Of a stretch of DNA of 64,000 nucleotides, positions 18,335 to 27,342 are shown piece by piece (position 1 is the first letter of the stretch; each line of letters begins with the position of its first letter). The translations under genes and the position numbers were made by a program. Below the pieces are notes generated by a model that saw only the letters and a list, made by a program, of their open reading frames with translations, made no database searches and had not been told where the DNA came from. The stretch spans positions 464,143 to 528,142 of the forward strand of contig NZ_RCDC01000005.1 in the NCBI RefSeq assembly GCF_003651185.1, in the 5' to 3' direction. The stretch comes from Stenotrophomonas rhizophila (lineage in GTDB: Bacteria; Pseudomonadota; Gammaproteobacteria; Xanthomonadales; Xanthomonadaceae).

Positions 18335-21300
18335 GCATTGCCGAGTTCTCCATCCGCCGGCCCATCACCACGATCATGTGTTTTGTGTCGTTGGCGGTGG
18401 TGGGCCTGATCGCCTCGTTCCGGCTGCCGCTGGAAGCGCTGCCGGACATCTCCGCGCCGTTCCTGTTCGTGCAGGTGCCGTATACCGGGTCCACCCCGGA
18501 GGAGGTCGAGCGCAACATCATCCGGCCGACCGAAGAAGCGCTGGCAACGATGACCGGGATCAAGCGCATGCGCTCCTCGGCCACCTCCGAAGGCGCCAGC
18601 ATCTTCATCGAGTTCACCGACTGGGACCGCGACATCGCCATCGCGGCTTCGGACGCCCGCGAGCGCATCGATGCGATCCGCAGCGATCTGCCCGACGACC
18701 TGCAGCGCTACAACGTGTTCAAGTGGTCCAGCAGCGACGACCCGGTGCTGAAGGTGCGCCTGGCCAGTGCCACCGACCTGACCGGCGCCTACGACATGCT
18801 CGACCGCGAGTTCAAGCGGCGGATCGAGCGCATCCCGGGCGTGGCGCGGGTCAACATCTCCGGTGCCCCGCCGAACGAGGTCGAGATCGCGATCAGCCCG
18901 GACCGGTTGACCGCGCACAACCTGAGCATCAACGAGCTCAGCGATCGCCTGCGCACGCTGAACTTCTCGATCTCGGCCGGGCAGATCGACGACAACGGCC
19001 AGCGCGTACGCATCCAGCCAGTAGGCGAGATCACCGACCTGCAGGAACTGCGCGATCTGGTGATCGACAACAAGGGCCTGCGCCTGGGCGACATCGCCGA
19101 GATCCGGCTCAAGCCCACCCGCATGAACTACGGGCGGCGCCTGGATGGCAACCCGGCCGTCGGCCTGGATATCTACAAGGAGCGCAGCGCCAACCTGGTG
19201 GAGGTGTCGCGTGCCGCGCTGGCCGAAGTGGAGGCGATCCGCACGCAGCCCTCGATGCGCGATGTGCAGATCAAGGTGATCGACAACCAGGGCAAGATGG
19301 TGACGTCTTCGCTGCTGGAACTGGCCGAGGCGGGTGCGGTCGGCCTGCTGCTGTCGATCACTGTGCTGTTCTTCTTCCTGCGCCATTGGCCGTCCACGCT
19401 GATGGTGACCCTGGCGATCCCGATCTGTTTCGTGATCACGCTGGGCTTCATGTATTTCGCCGGCGTCACCCTCAACATCCTGACCATGATGGGCCTGCTG
19501 CTGGCGGTCGGCATGCTGGTGGACAATGCCGTGGTGGTGGTGGAAAGCATCTACCAGGAACGCGAGCGCATGCCCGACCAGCCGCGGCTGGCCTCGATCA
19601 TCGGCACCCGCAACGTGGCCATCGCGCTGAGCGCCGGCACCCTGTGCCACTGCATCGTATTCGTGCCGAACCTGTTCGGCGAGACCAACAACATCAGCAT
19701 CTTCATGTCGCAGATCGCCATCACGATCTCGGTCTCGCTGCTGGCCTCCTGGCTGGTCGCGGTGAGTCTGATCCCGATGCTGTCCGCGCGCATGCAGACG
19801 CCCAAACTGGTGCATTCGGACAGCGGCGTGATCGCACGCCTGCAGCGCCGCTACGCCACACTGCTGCAGTGGACCCTGGAGCACCGCGGTTGGAGCGTGT
19901 TCGGCATCGCGATGGTGATCCTGATCAGTCTGGTGCCGATGAAGCTGACCAAGATCGACATGTTCGGTGGCGAGGGGGGCCATGAGGTGTTCATCGGGTA
20001 CAACTGGAAGGGCGCCTATACCTTCGGGCAGATGTCCGAGGAAGTGGCGCGCGTCGAACGCTACCTGGACGACAACCGGCAGGCGCTGCACATCACCCAG
20101 GTGTATTCCTGGTACAGCGAGCAGGAAGGCAGCAGCACGATCGTGACGTTCGACACCGCGCACGCCAAGAACATGCCGGCCGTGCAGGAAGCACTGCGAA
20201 AGGGGCTGCCTCGCTCGGCGCGTGCCGATTACGTGGTCGGTAATTCGGGCGAGGGCAATGGCGGAAGCGGCAACAACCAGGTGCAGGTGCAACTGGTCGG
20301 CGACTCGACCAAGATGCTGCAGGAGATCGGCGAGGAAGTGGTGCCGCTGCTGGCCCAGCGCAAGGAGCTGCGCGACGTTCGCATCGACAACGGCGAAAAG
20401 GGCACCGAGTTGTCCATCCATGTGGACCGGGAGCGCGCGGCAGCCTTCGGCTTCAACGCCGAGCAGGTCGCCAGTTTCGTCGGCCTGGCCCTGCGTGGCG
20501 CGCCGCTGCGCGAGTTCCGCCGCGGTGACAGCGAAGTGCCGGTATGGGTGCGCTTCGCCGGTGCCGAGCAGAGCAGCCCGGAGGACCTGGCCAGCTACAC
20601 GGTACGCACTGGCGACGGCCGCTCGGTGCCCTTGCTGAGCCTGGTCGATGTGGCAATCAAGCCGTCGGCCACCCAGATCGGCCGCACCAACCGTCAGACC
20701 ACGCTGACCATCAAGGCCAACCTGGCCGAGAAGGTGACGGTGCCGGACGGCCGCAAGGCGATGGAAGAAACGCTCAAGCCGATGAGTTTCCCGGCCGGCT
20801 ACACCTTCAGCTTCGACGGCGGGGATTACGGCGACGACGACCAGGCGATGTCGCAGATGATGTTCAATCTGGTGATCGCGCTGGTGATGATCTACGTGGT
20901 GATGGCCGCCGTGTTCGAGTCGCTGCTGTTCCCGGCCGCGATCATGAGCGGCGTGCTGTTCTCGATCTTCGGCGTGTTCTGGCTGTTCTGGATCACCGGC
21001 ACCTCGTTCGGGATCATGTCCTTCATCGGCATCCTGGTGTTGATGGGCGTGGTGGTGAACAACGGCATCGTGATGATCGAGCACATCAACAACCTGCGCC
21101 GCCGTGGCATGGGCCGGACCCAGGCGCTGGTGGAAGGCTCGCGCGAGCGCCTGCGCCCTATCATGATGACGATGGGCACCGCGATCCTGGCGATGATCCC
21201 GATCTCCATGACCGACACCCAGCTGCTCGGCAATGGCCCGCCGTACTACCCGATGGCCCGCGCCATCGCCGGCGGCCTGGCGTTCTCCACGGTGGTGAGC

Positions 21301-21429
21301 CTGCTGTTCCTGCCGACCATCTACGCGATGCTTGATGACATGAGCACCGCGGTGTCGCGGATCATCCTGCGCGCGCGTGGCCGCGGCGTGGATGCTCCGG
21401 TGGTAGAACCGGGCGCAGAATCGGTTTGA
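18331..21429 (+). CDS. Efflux RND transporter permease, second of two
   Basis: A 1032-residue RND permease of normal length starting MSIAEFSIRRPITTIM. The TM4 segment reads VGMLVDNAVVVVES, so the second of the two Asp residues that carry protons in AcrB is Asn here, unlike the first permease of the operon. Other blocks are typical (YTGSTPEEVE near the start; a GMGRTQALVEGSRERLRPIMMT block near the end). It ends the operon; an intrinsic terminator follows 9 bp later. Partner of the 1169-residue permease, as MdtB and MdtC are partners. Confidence 0.93.
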   Translation: MSIAEFSIRRPITTIMCFVSLAVVGLIASFRLPLEALPDISAPFLFVQVPYTGSTPEEVERNIIRPTEEALATMTGIKRMRSSATSEGASIFIEFTDWDRDIAIAASDARERIDAIRSDLPDDLQRYNVFKWSSSDDPVLKVRLASATDLTGAYDMLDREFKRRIERIPGVARVNISGAPPNEVEIAISPDRLTAHNLSINELSDRLRTLNFSISAGQIDDNGQRVRIQPVGEITDLQELRDLVIDNKGLRLGDIAEIRLKPTRMNYGRRLDGNPAVGLDIYKERSANLVEVSRAALAEVEAIRTQPSMRDVQIKVIDNQGKMVTSSLLELAEAGAVGLLLSITVLFFFLRHWPSTLMVTLAIPICFVITLGFMYFAGVTLNILTMMGLLLAVGMLVDNAVVVVESIYQERERMPDQPRLASIIGTRNVAIALSAGTLCHCIVFVPNLFGETNNISIFMSQIAITISVSLLASWLVAVSLIPMLSARMQTPKLVHSDSGVIARLQRRYATLLQWTLEHRGWSVFGIAMVILISLVPMKLTKIDMFGGEGGHEVFIGYNWKGAYTFGQMSEEVARVERYLDDNRQALHITQVYSWYSEQEGSSTIVTFDTAHAKNMPAVQEALRKGLPRSARADYVVGNSGEGNGGSGNNQVQVQLVGDSTKMLQEIGEEVVPLLAQRKELRDVRIDNGEKGTELSIHVDRERAAAFGFNAEQVASFVGLALRGAPLREFRRGDSEVPVWVRFAGAEQSSPEDLASYTVRTGDGRSVPLLSLVDVAIKPSATQIGRTNRQTTLTIKANLAEKVTVPDGRKAMEETLKPMSFPAGYTFSFDGGDYGDDDQAMSQMMFNLVIALVMIYVVMAAVFESLLFPAAIMSGVLFSIFGVFWLFWITGTSFGIMSFIGILVLMGVVVNNGIVMIEHINNLRRRGMGRTQALVEGSRERLRPIMMTMGTAILAMIPISMTDTQLLGNGPPYYPMARAIAGGLAFSTVVSLLFLPTIYAMLDDMSTAVSRIILRARGRGVDAPVVEPGAESV

Positions 21430-21437
21430 GGGTGCAT

Positions 21438-21467
21438 GGAGGCCCGTTGGGCGGACCTCCTTTTTTT
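21438..21467 (+). terminator. Intrinsic terminator of the RND efflux operon
   Basis: Stem GGAGGCCCG / CGGACCTCC with one mismatch and a TTGGG loop, then seven T. Confidence 0.85.
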
Positions 21468-21517
21468 CGCGGACCGCACCCACGCGTGCATTACCCGCGA
21501 CTCCCACATTCGCGCAC

Positions 21518-21546
21518 AAAAAAGGCCACGCATTGCGTGGCCTTTC
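21518..21546 (-). terminator. Intrinsic terminator of the TraB/GumN gene
   Basis: Perfect stem AAAGGCCACGC / GCGTGGCCTTT; read on the minus strand it is followed by TTTTTTG, so it serves the leftward operon. It lies back to back with the efflux-operon terminator. Confidence 0.9.
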
Positions 21547-21567
21547 GATTCACAGCCGGCGCGGGAA

Positions 21568-22788
21568 TCACCCCGCGACCTTGCCCCACACCTGGAACCC
21601 GGTCAGCCACAACCCGAGCATGCTGCCCAGGTTGGTCAGCATGAAGGTCAGCACCACGCGGGTCACCCGGTTGCGGTACCAACCCTTGACGCTCTGCGCA
21701 TCGTCGCGCAGCTTCAGGAAGTCCTCGTAGGCCGGCTTGCGCAGGCGCGCTTCCACCAGGGCCGAGAACGCACCGGTCGGGATGCTCAGCCGGAACGGCT
21801 TGAACGGCGCGACCACGATCGCGGTCAGGATGCTCAGCGGGTGGCTGCCGGCCAGCAGGCAGCCCAGGCCGGCCAAGCCGCCGGTGTACATCGCCCAGAC
21901 CGCCAGAAGTTCACTGCCGACACCCAGGCCACCGCGATAGAAGCCCACGCCGATACCGGTCAGCACGATGGCCAGGATCGCCAGCGTGATCCACGGAATG
22001 TTGCGCTTCTTCGGCACGTCTTCCAGCGACTCGCGCAGCGGGCCCGGCGCGTCGGTGTCGGTTTCCAGGTACTTGGCCAGACCGGCCAGATGACCGGCAC
22101 CGACCACGGCCAGCACTTCGCGCTGGGCCGGATCATGCACTTCGCGCAGGCGCGTGGCCATGTAGCGGTCGCGCTCGCCGATGATGGTTTCGTACAGGGC
22201 AGGGCTCTCGCTGGCGAACTCGCCGAAGCTGGCTTCGAGCATGTCGCCCTGCTTGAGCTTCTCGATCTCGTCTTCGCCGACTTCCTCGGACGCGAACAGG
22301 CCAGCGCCCAGGCCCATCACCAGCTTGATCTTGCCGAAGAAGCCCAGGCGCTGCGAGGCACGCCGGAAGGTCAGCCCGACCTCGCGGTCGATCAGATGCA
22401 CGGGCAGGTTGCGCTCGTTGGCCAGGGTGACCGCGCGCTTGAGCTCGGCACCCGGCTCGATCTCGAGCTGTTCGGCCAGGCGGCGCTGGTAGGCGGCCAA
22501 GGCCAGGTTGGCCGCGAACAGGGCGACGCGGCCCTTGCGGATCACCTCGACCAGGTCGAGCTTGGCCAGCGCATCCGGGTCGGTCAGTGCCTGCAGGCGC
22601 TGCGCGTCCAGTTCGACCGCGACCGCATCGAAGCGGCCACTTTCGATCGCACGTTCCACCGCTTCCACGCTGGCCTGCGAGACGTGCGCGGTGCCCAGCA
22701 GGGTGTAGCGCACGCCATCGCGTTCGACGATGCGGACGGGCTGGCCGGCGAACAACGTGTCGCCGGCGTCAATCAGGGTATCGGTCAT
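21568..22788 (-). CDS. TraB/GumN (TIKI) family protein
   Basis: A 406-residue protein with the two family motifs, GTAHVSQASVEAVE near the start and GAGHLAGLAKYLE in the middle, joined by a helical domain, followed by a C-terminal part with about four hydrophobic segments (ITLAILAIVLTGIGVGFY, LLAVWAMYTGGLAGLGCLLAGS, VVLTFMLTNLGSMLGLWLTGF). Relatives are the conjugation inhibitor TraB and the animal TIKI metalloproteases; no function is established for the bacterial proteins. An ATG four codons upstream (22800) is also possible; it overlaps the preceding gene's stop, so coupling is likely either way. Confidence 0.88.
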   Translation of the reverse strand: MTDTLIDAGDTLFAGQPVRIVERDGVRYTLLGTAHVSQASVEAVERAIESGRFDAVAVELDAQRLQALTDPDALAKLDLVEVIRKGRVALFAANLALAAYQRRLAEQLEIEPGAELKRAVTLANERNLPVHLIDREVGLTFRRASQRLGFFGKIKLVMGLGAGLFASEEVGEDEIEKLKQGDMLEASFGEFASESPALYETIIGERDRYMATRLREVHDPAQREVLAVVGAGHLAGLAKYLETDTDAPGPLRESLEDVPKKRNIPWITLAILAIVLTGIGVGFYRGGLGVGSELLAVWAMYTGGLAGLGCLLAGSHPLSILTAIVVAPFKPFRLSIPTGAFSALVEARLRKPAYEDFLKLRDDAQSVKGWYRNRVTRVVLTFMLTNLGSMLGLWLTGFQVWGKVAG

Positions 22789-22792
22789 TGCA

Positions 22793-23323
22793 TCATTCAT
22801 TCGAAGGGGCGCTGTCGGCACCATCGCCGAGCGCGCGCTGCATCTGGACGGTATCCAGCCAGCGGCCATGCTTGCGGCCGAGGCCGCGGAAAACGCCGAC
22901 GGTATGGAAACCGAAACGCTCGTGCAGTTTGATGGAGGCGGTGTTGGTGGGCTCGCCGATGACGGCCACCATCTGCCGGTAACCGCGCGCGACGCAGGCA
23001 TCGATCAGCCCCTGCATCAGTGCGGTGCCGACACCACGGCCCTGGAACGCCGCATCCACATAGACCGAGTTCTCCACGGTCCACTGATAGGCGATCCGGC
23101 CGCGGTAGGTATTGGCGTAGGCATAGCCGGCCACCTGGCCATCGACTTCGGCCACGATGTATGGAAAGCCGCGGCCGACGATGTCCTGCATGCGGCGGCG
23201 CATTTCCGCCGCCTCCGGGATCTCGTACTCGTAGGTGTTGACGAAGTCGGTCACTTCCACCGCATAGATCGCGGTGATGGCCGCGATATCGGCATCGGTG
23301 GCGTCGCGCAGGTGCACGGTCAC
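22793..23323 (-). CDS. GNAT family N-acetyltransferase (phosphinothricin-acetyltransferase-like)
   Basis: A 176-residue acetyl-CoA-dependent acetyltransferase. The N-terminus reads VHLRDATDADIAAITAIY and the acetyl-CoA loop is DAAFQGRGVGTALMQGLI, followed by MVAVIGEPTNTASIKLHERFGFHTVG, the arrangement of Pat/Bar-type enzymes that acetylate phosphinothricin, methionine sulfone or other amino acids. The natural substrate is not predictable. The GTG start at 23323 is the earliest that keeps the domain and lies 20 bp after the aguB stop; the alternative GTG is two codons later. It is in the leftward aguA-aguB run. Confidence 0.87.
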   Translation of the reverse strand: MTVHLRDATDADIAAITAIYAVEVTDFVNTYEYEIPEAAEMRRRMQDIVGRGFPYIVAEVDGQVAGYAYANTYRGRIAYQWTVENSVYVDAAFQGRGVGTALMQGLIDACVARGYRQMVAVIGEPTNTASIKLHERFGFHTVGVFRGLGRKHGRWLDTVQMQRALGDGADSAPSNE

Positions 23324-23342
23324 GGTGGGGTGTCCTGGTCGG

Positions 23343-24230
23343 TCAGTCGATGTAGCGCTTGAGCAGATCGCCGTATGCATCGATGCGGCGATCACGCAGG
23401 AACGGCCAGATACGGCGGACGTGTTCGCTGCGCTGCAGGTCCACATCGCAGACCAGCACAGTCGGCTCGCCACCGGCTTCGGCGATGAACTCGCCCTGCG
23501 GGCCCAGCACGTGGCTGTTGCCCCAGAACTGGATGCCCGAGGCACCCATCGGCGAGGCTTCATGGCCGACGCGGTTGCAGCTCAACACCGGCACGCCGTT
23601 GGCCACGGCATGGCCGCGGTGACTGAGCACCCACGCATCGCGCTGGCGGCCCTGTTCGTCGCGCTGGTCGTCCGGATCCCAGCCGATCGCGGTGGGGTAG
23701 AGCAGCAGCTCCGCGCCGGCCAGCGCCATCAGGCGCGCCGCTTCCGGATACCACTGGTCCCAGCACACGAGCACGCCGAGGCGACCCACCGAGGTGTCGA
23801 TCGGGGTGAAGCCCAGATCGCCCGGGGTGAAGTAGAACTTCTCATAGAAGCCCGGATCATCCGGGATGTGCATCTTGCGGTACTTGCCGAGCAGGGTGCC
23901 GTCTTTCTCGAAGACGACCGCGGTGTTGTGGTACAGCCCGGCAGCGCGACGCTCGAACAGCGAGCCGACGATCACCACGCCGTGCTTCTTGGCCAGCGCG
24001 CCCAGGCGCTCCGTGCTCGGGCCCGGGATCGGCTCGGCCAGATCGAATTCATCCACCGACTCGTGCTGGCAGAAGTACGCACCGTTGTGCAGTTCCTGCA
24101 GCAGGATCAGCTTGGCACCCTGCGCGGCCGCTTCAGCCACGCGCGCTTCGATGACGGCCAGATTGGCCTCGGCATCGCCGTGGTTGCGCTCCTGGATCAG
24201 GGCGACGGAAAGGGTGTGGCGTGAGCTCAT
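23343..24230 (-). CDS. aguB: N-carbamoylputrescine amidase
   Basis: A 295-residue nitrilase-superfamily enzyme that hydrolyses N-carbamoylputrescine to putrescine, CO2 and ammonia, the second step of agmatine breakdown. The catalytic triad regions are visible: Glu in ILLQELHNGAYF, Lys in GKYRKMHIPDDPGFYEKFYF, and Cys in LGVLVCWDQWYPE. The AguB-specific insert YPTAIGWDPDDQRDEQG is present. ATG 24230 is preferred; a TTG six codons upstream has a poorer context. It lies downstream of aguA on the same strand, which supports the pathway assignment. Confidence 0.95.
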   Translation of the reverse strand: MSSRHTLSVALIQERNHGDAEANLAVIEARVAEAAAQGAKLILLQELHNGAYFCQHESVDEFDLAEPIPGPSTERLGALAKKHGVVIVGSLFERRAAGLYHNTAVVFEKDGTLLGKYRKMHIPDDPGFYEKFYFTPGDLGFTPIDTSVGRLGVLVCWDQWYPEAARLMALAGAELLLYPTAIGWDPDDQRDEQGRQRDAWVLSHRGHAVANGVPVLSCNRVGHEASPMGASGIQFWGNSHVLGPQGEFIAEAGGEPTVLVCDVDLQRSEHVRRIWPFLRDRRIDAYGDLLKRYID

Positions 24231-24322
24231 CCGGAGACGGTCCTGCAAGGGGAAAAACGCAGTTTATCGCGGATGGGTGCACGCAGCGTGCTGGCTGCTA
24301 AATGGTCAACACCCGCGCGTCG

Positions 24323-24345
24323 GTAGTGCCGGCCGCTGGCCGGCT
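24323..24345. repeat. SMAG/REP-type palindrome
   Basis: GTAG head with TGCCGGCCGCTGGCCGGC core. Confidence 0.85.
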
Positions 24346-24437
24346 CCGCAGAATGTTCCGGGCAACAGTTCACTGGCCAGGCGCATCGGCGTGACCTGTC
24401 GCTCTTCCGTTGGCCGCCCGTGCACTGTCGAAGGGAT

Positions 24438-24535
24438 GGCGGGGGCGGAGGTGCGGGACCGTCAGGGCGCCATGGATGGCGCCCACGAGCCCCCAGGGAT
24501 GGGTTTACGGCGCGTCCCGCACCTCCGCCCCCGCC
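24438..24535. repeat. Long inverted repeat with nested palindrome
   Basis: Perfect 21-bp arms (24438-24458 and 24515-24535, core GGGGGCGGAGGTGCGGG and its complement) enclose a 56-bp centre. The centre holds a second near-perfect palindrome, GGGCGCCATGGATGGCGCCC at 24465-24484. The structure can form a cruciform or a large RNA hairpin with an internal arm. It has no T-run, so it is not a canonical terminator. It does not resemble the SMAG units. Confidence 0.85.
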
Positions 24536-24574
24536 AGCCCAGCCTCCGCAGCCTTCAGGCCGCGTGCTTTGCTG

Positions 24575-25609
24575 TCAGGCCAGCAACCCCGCCGGCAGCT
24601 GCATCGTGATGCAGTGCAGGCTGCCGTTCTGCCAGATCAGCGAACGGCACGGCACCGGCACGATCTCGCGGTCCGGATAAGCCTGGGCCAACACCGCACG
24701 CGCCGCTTCGTCGGCCGCATCGCCGTAGGCCGGCATCAGCACCGCGCCGTTGAGGATCAGGTAATTCGCGTAGGAAGCCGCCAGGCGGCGGCCTTCGTCG
24801 ATTACCGGCTGCGCCCACGGCAGCGGGAACAGGCGGTACGGCTGGCCGTCGGTCGTACGCAGCGCCGCCAGCTCGGCACCCATCGCCTGCAGTTCGGCGT
24901 AGTGCGAATCGCCGGCGTCATCGCAGGCCTGGTAGACGATGCTGTCGGTCGAGGCGAAGCGGGCCAGGGTATCGATGTGGGCGTCGGTGTCGTCGCCTTC
25001 CAGATAGCCATGGTCCAGCCACAGCACACGGTCCTGGGCCAGCCAGGTGGCCAGGTCGGCGCTGAGCGATTCGCGGCTGCGGTCCGGATGACGCTCGTGC
25101 AGGCACTGCCAGGTGGTCAGCAGGGTGCCGGCGCCGTCGGTCTCGATGCCGCCGCCTTCCAGCGCGAACGGAATGCTCTGCAGTTCGGCGTTTGCGAAGG
25201 TGCCGGCCGCGTGCAGCACACCCACCAGCTGGTCATCCAGGCTGGCGTCGAACTTGCCGCCCCAGCCGGTGAAGCGGAAGTCCAGCAGGCGGAAGCCGCC
25301 ATCGGCACGCTTGAGCGTGATCGGGCCGGAGTCGCGCAGCCAGGTGTCATCGTACTGGGCGGTCACGAACCGCACGCGATCCGTGTCGATCCGGTTCGAA
25401 CGCAGGCGCGCATCGGCGTACGCCTCCAGGTCGTCGTCGGCGACGATGATCACCACCGGCTGGAAGCGGGTGATGGCCGCGACGAGCGCGATGTAGGTGT
25501 CCTCGACGTCACCCAGGCGGTCGGCCCAGTCGGTGTCGGCGTGGGGCCAGGCGATCAGGATGGCGGACTGGGATTCCCATTCGGCCGGAAAGCGGAGCGT
25601 GTCGTTCAT
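24575..25609 (-). CDS. aguA: Agmatine deiminase
   Basis: A 344-residue enzyme of the guanidino-group-modifying superfamily that converts agmatine to N-carbamoylputrescine and ammonia. It starts MNDTLRFPAEWESQSAILIAWPH; key blocks are YDDTWLRDSGPI, FTGWGGKF, ALEGGGIETDGAGTLL, LDHGYLEGDDTDAHID (catalytic His and Asp) and, near the end, NGSLHCITMQLP with the nucleophilic Cys. Together with aguB it gives a complete agmatine-to-putrescine route. Slightly short relative to some homologues but complete. Confidence 0.96.
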   Translation of the reverse strand: MNDTLRFPAEWESQSAILIAWPHADTDWADRLGDVEDTYIALVAAITRFQPVVIIVADDDLEAYADARLRSNRIDTDRVRFVTAQYDDTWLRDSGPITLKRADGGFRLLDFRFTGWGGKFDASLDDQLVGVLHAAGTFANAELQSIPFALEGGGIETDGAGTLLTTWQCLHERHPDRSRESLSADLATWLAQDRVLWLDHGYLEGDDTDAHIDTLARFASTDSIVYQACDDAGDSHYAELQAMGAELAALRTTDGQPYRLFPLPWAQPVIDEGRRLAASYANYLILNGAVLMPAYGDAADEAARAVLAQAYPDREIVPVPCRSLIWQNGSLHCITMQLPAGLLA

Positions 25610-25655
25610 GATCTCAGTGCGATGGCCCGCCGGCTGGCGGGCAAAGGGAAAGGGG

Positions 25656-25982
25656 TCAGCGGATCGGCGGTTTCGGCCCGATCTCGTTGGCGTCGGCGCG
25701 GTTGGCGACCACGTCGATCACCTTCTGCTTTTCGAAGTACACGGTGAACTGCGGGTAGACCCAGCGGTTGATCGTGGGCCACTGGCGCTTCTGCCCGCCG
25801 CGCGGATCCAGGCGCTCGCCCGGCTCGCCGAACTGGGCCTGGACCTGCTGCATGCTCTGGCCGCGGACGGGCAGGGCGACGGCGGGCTTTTCACGGCTGC
25901 GGTCGATCAGCAGGGTGTCGGCGTGGGCATTGGAAACGGCCAGCACGGCCAGCAACGGCAAAGTGGTCAGGTAACGCTTCAT
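25656..25982 (-). CDS. Small exported protein, BamE/SmpA-like fold suspected
   Basis: A 108-residue protein with a clear signal peptide (MKRYLTTLPLLAVLAVSNAHA, cleavage before DT). The mature part has a QSMQQVQAQFGEPGERLDP block followed by a WVYPQFTVYFEKQKVIDVVAN block, the pattern of helix then beta strands seen in BamE/SmpA-like domains. I do not recognise a specific family name, and no function can be given. It is just upstream of aguA on the same strand (46 bp), and downstream of rpmJ with a terminator between. Confidence 0.75.
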   Translation of the reverse strand: MKRYLTTLPLLAVLAVSNAHADTLLIDRSREKPAVALPVRGQSMQQVQAQFGEPGERLDPRGGQKRQWPTINRWVYPQFTVYFEKQKVIDVVANRADANEIGPKPPIR

Positions 25983-26070
25983 CTCGATCTACTCCCCAGT
26001 GGTCAAGAATGCGGAAGGTCCCACGGCCAACGGTCGTGAGCTACCCGGCGATTACACCAAAAATGGCAGC

Positions 26071-26097
26071 AAAAAGCCGCCCGGAGGCGGCTTTTTG
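26071..26097 (-). terminator. Intrinsic terminator of rpmJ
   Basis: Perfect stem AAAAAGCCGCC / GGCGGCTTTTT with a CGGA loop; T-run on the minus strand. Symmetric enough to work in both directions. Confidence 0.88.
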
Positions 26098-26148
26098 TTC
26101 ATCACCCGGTCCGGTGAGGGACCGATGGCGGCCGTGAGGCCAGCCGGC

Positions 26149-26274
26149 TCAGCGCTGGCGAGCCTTGAAGCGCGGGTTCGACTTGCAGATCACGAAGATC
26201 TTGCCGCGGCGACGGACGACCTTGCAGTCGCGGTGACGGGTCTTGGCCGACTTCAGGGAAGACAGGACTTTCAT
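26149..26274 (-). CDS. rpmJ: 50S ribosomal protein L36 (zinc-free, YkgO-like type)
   Basis: A 41-residue protein, [20 protein letters not shown] at the start and [14 protein letters not shown] at the end. It belongs to the L36 form that lacks most of the Cys-Cys-Cys-His zinc ligands: only Cys 17 and Cys 30 remain. L36 stabilises the 23S rRNA core of the large subunit. It stands alone, outside the ribosomal operons, with its own terminator. ATG 26274 is preceded by an AGGTATGCA leader; a GAGG-like Shine-Dalgarno lies just upstream. Confidence 0.95.
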   Translation of the reverse strand: MKVLSSLKSAKTRHRDCKVVRRRGKIFVICKSNPRFKARQR

Positions 26275-26468
26275 TGCATACCTCGGCGTAAACGTTGGAT
26301 TCGGTTGGAGCGCGGCCGCGATATGCAGATGACAATCGGCAGGTGACGCCCGTTCAAGCCCGCCATTCTACCGGGCTTTTTCCCATCCTTTCAAGTGGTT
26401 GGGCCAAAAAAGTCTCAAGCCGCCCCGGGCAGGGGCTAGAATGGGCGGTCACATCTACCGGGAAACCC

Positions 26469-27149
26469 ATGAATCAGCTTCCATCCGTGCTCACCATCGA
26501 CGGTCCTTCCGGGGCCGGCAAAGGCACTGTCAGCCGCATTGTCGCACGCCGCCTGGGCTGGCATTACCTGGATTCGGGCGCCCTGTACCGGGCGGTGGGC
26601 GTGGCCGCCAGCTGGGCTGATATCGATACCTCAGACGCCTCGGCGCTGGTGCGCTGCACCTTCGACACCCACGTGCGCTTCGTGGAATCGGCCGATGGCG
26701 GGCTGCGGGTGCTGGTCAACGAGACCGATGCCACCGACGAGCTGCGCCTGGAGACCACCGGGGCGCTGGCCTCGGCCATTGCCGCCATCCCGGAGGTCCG
26801 GGCGGCGCTGAAAGAGCGCCAACGCGCATTCAGGATGGAGCCGGGCCTGGTCGCCGACGGACGGGACATGGGCACGGTCATCTTCCCGGACGCCCCATTC
26901 AAGGTGTTTTTGACCGCCAGCGCCGAGGAACGGGCCGAGCGGCGGCATAAGCAGTTGAAAGACAAGGGTGTTTCGGTTAACTTTGACGACCTCCTGCGCG
27001 AGATCATGGCCCGCGACGCCCGTGATGCACAGCGCACAGTGGCGCCCCTGAAGCCGGCAGACGATGCCGTCGTCATCGACACCAGTGGTATTGGCATCGA
27101 CGCTGTCGTTGCCAAGGTATTGGATCTGCTTCCGGTTTCGGGTGCCTGA
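26469..27149 (+). CDS. cmk: Cytidylate kinase
   Basis: A 226-residue nucleoside monophosphate kinase that phosphorylates CMP and dCMP. It has the P-loop [14 protein letters not shown] (residues 9-22), the [12 protein letters not shown] substrate block, [15 protein letters not shown], and the LID region [14 protein letters not shown] followed by [19 protein letters not shown]. The ATG at 26469 is the family start. It is followed 193 bp later by rpsA, the widespread cmk-rpsA arrangement. Confidence 0.97.
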   Translation: MNQLPSVLTIDGPSGAGKGTVSRIVARRLGWHYLDSGALYRAVGVAASWADIDTSDASALVRCTFDTHVRFVESADGGLRVLVNETDATDELRLETTGALASAIAAIPEVRAALKERQRAFRMEPGLVADGRDMGTVIFPDAPFKVFLTASAEERAERRHKQLKDKGVSVNFDDLLREIMARDARDAQRTVAPLKPADDAVVIDTSGIGIDAVVAKVLDLLPVSGA

Positions 27150-27342
27150 TCCGTTGTAAAGGAGGCCGTCAATCCATCGACGGTGTCGCACCATCGCAAG
27201 GCAACAAAAGCTCCGTCCCGCAATGATGCGTGGCGGTTTTCCTACTTAACACACGACCTGCGTTACCGGGGTCGACCAACAGGCGGGCAGTAAGCGGTTC
27301 CCTTCGGGGGCCAATGCCCATGTGTCCAACAGAGTAAATCTA

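Larger units (their letters stand above)
24231..24574. other. Non-coding gap between aguB and aguA with repeat structures
   Basis: No gene is visible. It contains one SMAG-type unit (24323-24345) and a large inverted repeat (24438-24535), both described separately. These would sit in the aguA transcript before aguB, or separate the two genes into different transcripts. Confidence 0.6.
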
